From assembly GCA_019925095.2 (NCBI GenBank), contig CM034411.1:4689501-4753500 (forward strand): 64,000 bases of DNA, given 5' to 3'. Position 1 is the first letter of the stretch. The number at the start of each line of letters is the position of its first letter. The stretch comes from Dendrolimus kikuchii (lineage: Eukaryota > Arthropoda > Insecta > Lepidoptera > Lasiocampidae). The notes under the pieces were generated by a model, which searched no databases, was not told the origin of the DNA, and worked only from the letters and a program-made list of their open reading frames with translations. Shown here in pieces: positions 55,854 through 64,000 of this stretch. Made by a program: the position numbers and the translations under genes.

Positions 55854-57509
55854 ATGTGATCAACTCATTGTTAGATACGTAAGTATGATTAGACTATTTC
55901 TAGAGAGTACTATTTGATAAACTACTTTTAGCCGTAGTTCTTAAGATGTAGGACTTAAAAGAACAGAACAATAGTAGGTAATCAATTTTATCCATGTTTA
56001 AACTTATAATGCCAGAAACTATTACACCAATGTAAGAAACTATAGTTTCTTTAGATAATTAGTAGTTAAAAATTATTGCAATAAAACCTAGAAAATATAT
56101 TAGTATTTTAACATATACACATATACCACACCTAAACATTATCTAAATTAAACTCAAAAAAATGAAAATGAGATATATAGATACAGTATATATATGTATA
56201 TATGTGTATATATATATATATATATATACAGTAGGCCTAGCACGACATACTGTTATTACTTCATATTGTGCAAAAGATAGAGAGAGGGTCGTGTGCCGCG
56301 TGACCTTACTGCCATAATCCAAATTTCAAATGGACAATGACCTATCTAAAAAAAGAAGCAGCTGCCCGTATGCATGGGCATTTGTTAGCCAATACCAAAA
56401 ATAATACCCTAAAATAATAATAATACACTATTATTATGTTAATGCAATGCAATAACTATTATTATGTAACGCAGGTAAGAATCTGCTGTTTTGTCCGGCG
56501 GACGCGGAAAGGGTTGAAGTCGTTTTTGTTCTTTTTTATTGTTCGAATTTTGACCGTTTCGTAGCCGTGAATAATTTGATGGATCGCCGTGCATATGTCA
56601 TGATAGCGTTGCAAGGGTTAATTTTATTCGGTGTTGATTTTGGGTTTCGAAGTTTTTATGGCTACGCTTTGTAATTTTATTGAGATTCCCTGTAATTTTG
56701 CTTGCGTAAATTTTCAACACGTATTCTTTACGGGTAGTCTTGAATTTTTCAGCATATGAAAAACCTACGATTGGTTCAGAGTGTTAACTTTGATGTCAAT
56801 GATCCTATTTTGATTTATTTTTATAATTCAAATAAACAATAATAACAATTTATATTTGTGGTTGTGTGTTTATCCGCTGATTTAAAAAAGTCGTAATACT
56901 TGTCTAAGCACTGAATTTTAAATCATCAAATGAAAGTTATTCATATAATACAACATAAATAAATTGAAATTGAGAGTACTTATATTAAAAGAATACATTA
57001 TAATTAACTAGATAAGTAATTTTTATGTGACAATTGAGAAATCAGGCCTTAATCGGTTTCGATTATAGCAGCCTTTCTATATACTGTGCGTATTAGGCCC
57101 CTCATTTTCAAGCTACTTATATTCAATTGTAACTTATGGTTTTTTTTGACCAACTTTGTGCGACCATTTTTTGAATACACAACCATAATAATTAGGGTAA
57201 ATATCTATCTACTTTAGTCTAAAATATTATAAAACTTTACGTTCCACTTATATAATTATTCTAACCCTTTCAACGCGACCGGGCTAAACAAAGAAAGGAT
57301 TTAAAAAGCAATAAAAGAAACAAAAATGAATGACACAGTTTAAAAGAATTATTCAAAAATGGAACACCGCGAACTGACGAGGACATGCAAACTCGCTCCC
57401 GTGCTGCTTTTAATCTTAAAGTAAGTATACACTTCATCGTAACATTATATTGTAAAAAATATACAAATATCGGGCTTGTCATAGAAGAACATCGTAAGCG
57501 AGATACCGT
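55854..57509. other. AT-rich sequence with a (TA)n run
   Basis: TA-rich microsatellite at 56188-56229. No gene; the short frames are unremarkable. Confidence 0.5.
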
Positions 57510-57610
57510 CGGCGTTAGTGCAATACCTTGTAACTACATTTTTTGGTGATATTATTTCTTCGTCGAAATTGTCACCAAAAATGTAGTTAGAAGGTCCTGC
57601 ACTAACGCCG
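57510..57610. repeat. Imperfect 40-bp inverted repeat with 22-nt loop
   Basis: Arms CGGCGTTAGTGCAATACCTT... (57510-57549) and its near complement (57572-57610) differ at a few positions. A short foldback element or hairpin RNA locus. Confidence 0.85.
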
Positions 57611-59786
57611 ATTATTTATAACATTGTACATGAGAGTTACTTTAGTATTTATTTTTAAATACATTACTCATATTTTTTATTTAATACATTTCTATTTTTT
57701 TTGTATATTCATAATTTTGCTACTATCACGTAATTATATGAGCTTATCTTTGTATTAGGTTCTAAATTATTTGAGCTGTGGCTTATTCTTGCACAACAGA
57801 GTCGATATACTAAAGAAACATCATCAGCAGTTTTATCTTTAAAATTCTATTTTCATAGCTAATCAATTCTTTACTTTTGAATAACCATTTAACTAATAAA
57901 CATAAACGGGTACTAATAAGAATATTTAACAATGCACAAAAAACAAATCATATTAAAAATTAGTTATATGCAATTCATGCATTACAAGAAAATTTGCAAA
58001 AAGTCGCAAAAACAACATTCCGTTGCAGTGCGAATGAAGTTGAACCCTACCAATGACTACTTTGTGTTTATCCGCTGAATTTTTTTCAACAAAAACTTGC
58101 TACTCCGTTCGCCAAGCTTCTTTTAATTAACAAAAGAGAATATTGCGTGTCGTTTTTAGCTACTTTTTTGATTTTAATTATCGTTTGAGACAATAGAATA
58201 AATGCGTTGTACCATTAAGATATTGTTGAGACATGCAAATTTTTAATTCTCCTTTGTTTCTTAGTTTCGCTTTGTTTAGTGGCATTGATTTTATGATTGA
58301 TATAGTTATACTAGATTTACGTTTTTTCAACGATTAAATGTATTATACTTTTAGTTTAAGAAATTCATATACATATGGGTTTTCATTAATTAAATGTATG
58401 GCTTGTCAGTATCACCCTACGGTTGTTTAGAAGAGATCACTTATTAGCAATAAGACTTTGTTTCACTTGGTTTGCTTTCATGAATAATAATTGTTACCTA
58501 TTTATCTTGGTTTGCGTAAACTTTGCTGTTGTATTTCTAGATAAAACAATTTACAATGTAAATTCTATATAACGACTGTGCATTTTATGGCGTTATAGAG
58601 AGTTGTCGTTAAATGGAGAGAAGTCTGTTATTTTCGTCTGACGTCTTTTGCTGCACCAGTAATTTTGTTGTATTTTTTACTTATTTTATTTATATCCTGC
58701 GATATTGAGGCATCTTGGTGATAAAGGAAGTACTTAGAAATTTCGGAATTTCTTAAAGCTAAACCAACGAAAGTAAAGTTATTTGAACGCCTAAGGGAGT
58801 TTGTCATTAAATCGAGTGACGTTACATGAAGTTTATACTGTATTTATTTTCTGTATCCCTACCTATCAAATTTCGTGAATATTAGTATGTTTTTAAAGAC
58901 CACGGACCATAAAAAATTCATTTTAAGACCATGAATTAATGTTTTCGGGGTATGGTTATCCCCTAAAAAAAAATACAAAATAAACATTTTCATAATTTTC
59001 ATTTAAAACGTATACTTATTTATAACTAAAATAAACGTATAATATAATACCTTATTATTAACATTGTGCATATTATTAGCTTTTCTTAGATTCTCGCTAC
59101 TGTAACAAATAGTATTAAACGCACTTTTAAATATGTTAAAACCAGTTTCAACGTACAAGTAAAAATACTTCTATAAAACTAAAAATCAAATAGAAATCTT
59201 TATATAGCTTTTGCTGTTGTATAGACTTCCGCATCAATAAAAAAAAACGCAAGCCACGCGAGGCGGAGCCAATGATCTCCTCGCATAAATGCACCATTAT
59301 GTTATTATAGGCATCAAAAGTTGCATCATTGGTGCCCAGATGCTGGGTAACGGTAACTCAGACTGTGCTATACCGCGCGCTCGGAACTGGTTTAGCAAAA
59401 ATATAGCATGCATTTATGTTTGGTTTCTGTTGCGTGCGCGAACCACCGCGGCATTCAACGGGTTGAATTCTTGCGTAACTTATTGTGCACGTTGCTAAAT
59501 AACTCTCACACTCAGAGTGTTTAAATGACGATTATCTTAATGAATGATAATCTAAAATTGTTATGAAATCTTCCACGACTAAATTCAAAATATCACTAAG
59601 CCGATTTTTAATAAATTTAAGTGATATACTCAGACGAATATAATAGATAGATCAATTTCGGAACTCCCAGAGTGAAGTCAGCTAAAGGAAGCCGATTCCG
59701 CCGCAGTACATTTAGACAACTTTTTATTATTAAATAATCGAATTAGTACAGATAAATGTGGAATTGTTTGTTTCCAGTGGATTTCT
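57611..59786. other. AT-rich sequence, nothing assigned
   Basis: 59240-59510 is GC-richer (CCACGCGAGGCGGAGCC, GCATCATTGGTGCCCAGATG) but carries no recognisable motif. Confidence 0.5.
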
Positions 59787-59856
59787 TTATACAGCTGGAG
59801 TACAGGAGACACGCTGACTGCCTACCTGGTGGAGGTGTTATCAGCCTTTGGAATGC
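59787..59856 (-). repeat. Element R-related fragment
   Basis: ATACAGCTGGAGTACAGGAG, GCTGACTGCCTACCTGGTGG, as in the diverged copy at 15829. Confidence 0.5.
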
Positions 59857-60496
59857 AATAGAGTTATGGGATAGGATAAAGGGGATAGGATGGAGAGATG
59901 AGATAGGAGGGATAGAGGGGACGAGATAGGAGTTAAGTCAGTCAAATTGGCATTCAAAACAAAAGCGGTTCAAAAACATTTCAACCAATTAATCGAATGA
60001 AAAGCGTCCTTTTTGAGCAATTTTTCCCATTTTCAAATCCAAATCTTAATTACCACCACGAATTGTTTTATCCAATTAAGATGCACCGCGTTTCCTAAGG
60101 ACACATTCGGCCGATTGTCCTCGGAATTGAATTTTAATCACCGGGGTCCCTCACAATGGACTAAGGAGCTGGCTTCGGGTATGCCAAAAAACCCGACCAA
60201 GTCTGAGATTCTATTAAAAGTTTGGTTCTGTACATGTTTTTGCATGATCCCCTATTTGATACATATTGCATGTAATTTAAATTAAGGTAATTAAGGTAAT
60301 TAATAACAATTAACTGTGTCCACTTTATTGGAGCGGATTTAATAAATAGTACACCTGATTTAGTTCCTAATAAGATTCCGAATGAAATATTAGATCTGCC
60401 TTTCACTAAATTTAAAACCAAATTAAAAAGTATCTTGCTTAAAAAGGGATATTACACTCTCTCTCTTTTCTTTCACCATATTCCATTTTTTTTATT
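59857..60496. other. Unassigned sequence
   Basis: GGGATAGGATG-type repeats near 59875-59930; the remaining short frames lack motifs. Confidence 0.45.
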
Positions 60497-60788
60497 TTTT
60501 TTTATTACAGGAGTTCAGTAGACACGCAGACGGCCCACTTGATGGAAAGCGGTTACCATCGCCTATGGACATTTGCAACACCAAAGGTGCTACAAACGCG
60601 CTGCTGTTCTCTTAAGGGAGACTGGAACCTGGTTACTAATGCCGGAACACAAGGTTGTTATGGCGACATATTTTAAGACCAGGGGTGATAGCCATCCAGT
60701 CGGACAAATGTGGGTTGTTTTGTCGCCTCTTACGACAGGCCGACCGGCCGCAGGAAATTATATTTTTTCTCCGTTCCTGCACGGATAA
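60497..60788 (-). repeat. Element R copy, full width
   Basis: TTTTTTATTACAGGAGTTCA to CTCCGTTCCTGCACGGATAA, with a small internal deletion. On the minus strand it lies immediately 3' of an RTE family-3 end. Confidence 0.93.
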
Positions 60789-60794
60789 AATTAA

Positions 60795-60957
60795 TTAATT
60801 GGGGTCGGCACAATATGTCTTTTCCTTCCACACTCCTGTATTCTGACATAGATCTTCTGTCACACCACAAACCATCATATTATTATCATCCTTCACACAA
60901 TCCATCCATCCTTTTTTGGTCTACCTTTACATCTGCACCCATCCATCTTGTAGTTTA
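60795..60957 (-). mobile_element. RTE-type LINE fragment (family 3), 3' end
   Basis: The complement of 2938-3092 with high similarity (GGATGGATGGATTGTGTGAA, GACATATTGTGCCGACCCCA on the minus strand). Confidence 0.75.
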
Positions 60958-61239
60958 ACATAAAAAGGGATATTACACTATTGAAGAATATTTAAATGAT
61001 AAAAGTCCATTTACATAGCAGCTCGCTCCAAAGAGGCCATATCCCTACCAACATTTAGAAATTTGCTCAGAAAGCACTATTTTTCCACAAATAGTCTATG
61101 TCTGATTAACACAATATAATCATACTAATACATTTGTTATAACAACTTATGTATCATTGTATTATGTATATATGTATGTATTTGTATATTTATTTCTTAA
61201 ATTAGTTTGAGTTTTTAAGTATCTATTGCCTTTTTCCTG

Positions 61240-61405
61240 CACCACCTATATCGCCTGATTCAAATTTCTTTCATTTACGTTGCCTGGAAGAGATTGCTTT
61301 GAGCGATAAGGCCCCCCCTATTGTATTGCCTAGAAAATATTGTAAATATGGTTTGTTTTTGTAATTGTACATTTTGGTGTGCAATAAAGTGTTATCTATC
61401 TCTCT
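61240..61405 (+). mobile_element. CR1/Jockey-type LINE 3' UTR
   Basis: TTGCCTGGAAGAGATTGCTT, TGAGCGATAAGGCCCCCC, then GTGTGCAATAAAGTGTTATC and a CTAT/CTCT tail. Confidence 0.8.
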
Positions 61406-62574
61406 CGGTCCAGCCTCTTATACAATCGTCTGTATAAAGTTTTAATTTTGCCAAACATGTAAGGAATTTATGGCGATATGTTGCAGTACAAACTTTTAGT
61501 ATGTCTCGTCATTATTATAACTATAATAATATTCTTCTTTCTTCTTACTTTGTCTTACTGAGCATGCACTGTTTGCTACAACTCCATTAATTCTTCGAAA
61601 AGTAGTTCTCTAACACACTTCTGTATAAAACTTATTAAAAAAAAAGAACTTGAGATATAAATAGAATATGAAATATAAAGAAACACAATATTTAGCTAGA
61701 GGTGTTGCTGGGGAGTTTCTTGCCGCTTCTTCTCCTTAACAGCAACAACACGTTGCGAAGCGGTGCACATAGAATAGGATGTAAAATTAAATTAAACTTA
61801 TTTTGAATTTGAATTTGAATTTTTTTATGGACAGAGCAAGATTCTAAAAAGTTTCATTACCGAGTAGGAATAGGTTATGTCTCTAATTTTTGTCATTTAT
61901 TTCGAAACCACAGACATACACTTCAGTTTTATTTAATAATAAGATTACATAATAGGGTAGTTGACAGTCAAATCAAGAAGTATTTTAAAGTCTGCATTTT
62001 TATAAAAAATAATTTTATAGTTTGGTTTGGTTGATTCGTCTAATAATCAGCATTAATAATTAAGTTTTACCAAAAAAAATGAATAAAAGCAACACTTTTG
62101 AAAGTTATTTTTCCCAATAATCATAATATGGTGATGAAAAAACAATAGTTATTTTTGTCCCTTTTATATAGCTATACTACGTAACCCTAAAAGTGAAAGA
62201 AAATGAATCGAAAATTGCTCGAACTATGAATCGAGTGATCTGAAAGCGGAGAGCAATTATCTCGAGTATCTTTTGAGTTTAAATTGAGTGAAAAAATGGA
62301 TGATTTTTTTCTTTGAGACGTTATAAAATTTTCCTTTATTACAATTATTGAATTTACAAAGTTTTTAATATGTAATGTATAACATTGTGGCGGATATCAG
62401 TAACATCCAGATCAGATCAAAAACGTCGTCTCCGAAATTTATCCAAATAGGAACATACCCTGTATTTCTGACTTTTTCCATAGAAGAAGAATACTGTGTA
62501 TCACAATAAACCTTTACTGTGTGAATAAGTAATTCCGAAAATCTTCTAATATAATAAAACTACCACTTTCCAGG
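61406..62574. other. AT-rich sequence with a short Penelope-type segment
   Basis: 61695-61800 (GGGGAGTTTCTTGCCGCTTC, TTGCGAAGCGG) matches the post-ORF segment seen at 12905-12985. The rest is featureless. Confidence 0.45.
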
Positions 62575-62575
62575 T

Positions 62576-62735
62576 TTTCGGCCACTTTTCAGTAGCCGTG
62601 ATCACGGCTACTGAAAAGTGGCCGAAACGTCGGAATAATAAAAATCAAATAAATTACCGCGCTTAAAACCGTTAAAACGTAGTTTTATTATGTACACAAG
62701 TGTTGAAAACTTAAGAAAATATAACCTTCTGATAA
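62576..62735 (+). mobile_element. Penelope-like terminal repeat starting with a perfect 52-bp palindrome
   Basis: 62576-62627 is a perfect palindrome centred at 62601/62602 (CCGTGATCACGG) built from two head-to-head copies of the GGCTACTGAAAAGTGGCC-type terminus. The right half continues as the complete plus-oriented terminal repeat to GTTTTATTATGTACACAAGT. Confidence 0.88.
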
Positions 62736-63865
62736 GTAAATAATAACACATTCGATTAATTTGGACTAAAAAATATCTTTAATTAATACCTAATATTAAT
62801 TTTAAATTGCTTTTTAAATAACTAAGTTAAGTTTTTTTATAAGTTTGTATTATTTTAGTATAATAAATAGGTAGATCCACGTATGTATTTAATTTCAACA
62901 ATGAAACATTCATAATCGAGAGGGATCTGTGGCGCCATCTAGTCATATAGGATTCAACAGCTCTTTGGAGTTACATTTTTTTCTGGGTGATTATCATACA
63001 TACACAGTAGATATTCTTCCATATCTATACACAACCATAGAACTTAACTTCAATATTACCAACCGTAAAATATACATCAAAAACCGATAGCGATAAATCG
63101 ATTAAAAACAACCGACAGATGTTTCAATCGGATGCCGTCATAAAGTTCTTACTTTTACGAAAGAAATCGAACCGATAAAAAAAAAACCGGAAAACTGCCA
63201 TCAATATTGGCGTTGTGATTTTTAAATTTTAAACATCGAACTTTTTTGGATCACATGTTGTTCAACAGATGTTGTTCAAGTGTTTTTTATTTTTGTTCTG
63301 TTCGATTGCGCTGAGAAACAAAAGGGTTAAAATTTTACGATAAATATGTGAATCTCCGAAGCGCATCATTGTCCGCAACCACGTTTACTTTAAAGTCTTC
63401 TTAGCGATTTCTTCAAGTGCCTTATTGATAACAATGATGTTATTAATCAGCGATTTTGTAGTCGGAAATGAGCGCAATCTAGCACTAGTTTTAAATGATG
63501 CGTTCAGGAGAATTGGCCAAATACTAATTGTTGAGAGCAGTTTTTTCTATGATTTAAAGATTATCGAGATAAACGTTGAATTGATATTGAATACTTCTAT
63601 TTACTTCTAGTAATTGTATTAGACATCTAGAAGTACGTTTTATTTTAAAATTGTATGTAAAAACAACATTATTTTCGTAAATTTTTTGTATTAATATAGC
63701 ACTTATAAGACTAGAATTCCTACTGTGTGTAACTCGTGAAAATGCAGCAAAAATAAAGATGGCAGAGAACAGCTGATGAGAGAGTTGGAACGGAATGGTT
63801 TTATGTAGGTATTTTAATAGAGAGTTTGGCCAACTTCAAAAAAGGCTAGTTTGCTAGCCAGCTCA
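62736..63865. other. AT-rich sequence, nothing recognised
   Basis: Includes GGCGCCATCTAGT at 62931-62943. The 61-codon frame at 63425 has no motif. Confidence 0.5.
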
Positions 63866-64000
63866 TTATTTAATAGAACAGAATGTATAACACTTTATTA
63901 TGAAATATATAATTACAAAAATGCACGATTACAATATTGTCATGGTAGACACAATAGGCGGCCTTATCGCTTAAAGCAATCTCTTCCAGGCAACCTAAGT
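63866..64000 (-). mobile_element. CR1/Jockey-type LINE 3' end, cut by the window edge
   Basis: AGAACAGAATGTATAACACT, then CACAATAGGCGGCCTTATCG and CAATCTCTTCCAGGCAACCT, matching 1500-1590 and 61250-61400. The coding part, if any, lies beyond 64000. Confidence 0.75.

Noticed and set aside
63425..63610. 61-codon ORF near the right edge
   Set aside because: No motif, no splice or repeat support; expected by chance in AT-rich DNA.
1..64000. CRISPR arrays, operons, ribosomal RNA genes, LTR retrotransposons or endogenous viral genes
   Set aside because: I looked for spaced direct repeats, rRNA-like sequence, paired LTRs and viral domains and saw none I could support.

Overview
This is a 64 kb piece of an AT-rich, repeat-dense animal nuclear genome, almost certainly an insect and most likely a moth or butterfly (Lepidoptera). 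The evidence is spliced genes with GT-AG introns, tRNA-derived SINEs, 5'-truncated RTE-type LINEs ending in TATG repeats, Penelope-like elements, Helitron-like repeats with CTAG ends, and a C2H2 zinc-finger protein of insect type. There are no operons, CRISPR arrays or bacterial signals.

Only one host gene can be supported. On the minus strand, four exons (39419-39235, 38057-37892, 33770-33549, 32218-31266) join in frame with good splice sites. They encode the last ~508 residues of a multi-zinc-finger transcription factor: five C2H2-type fingers (two with non-canonical histidine spacing), then a long Ala/Gln-rich tail ending at a stop at 31268-31266. The 5' exons lie beyond the window, so 39420-64000 is probably intron or upstream sequence. 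Downstream of the stop, 31265 to about 23130 is AT-rich and nearly free of transposons; it holds a 250-bp GT/AC microsatellite and a strand-biased set of Pumilio-type motifs, so part of it may be a long 3' UTR.

Layout: 1-23 kb is a transposon graveyard (LINE ends, a Penelope-like element with inverted terminal copies, MITEs, SINEs, a compound minisatellite, and a LINE-in-LINE insertion with a target-site duplication). 23-41 kb holds the gene and is transposon-poor apart from isolated insertions. 41-64 kb is mixed AT-rich sequence with scattered SINEs, LINE ends, nested Penelope/Helitron copies and a second transposon-rich patch at 48-55 kb. The commonest repeat is a ~310-bp element with fixed ends (called element R here), present about 16 times in whole or part.

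Nothing here amounts to a new multi-gene system. The observations most worth checking are a perfect 88-bp hairpin in an intron of the zinc-finger gene, the palindromic Penelope-type termini (one a perfect 52-bp palindrome), a 0.9-kb inverted pair of MITEs, and the splice-acceptor-like end carried by every full-length copy of element R.
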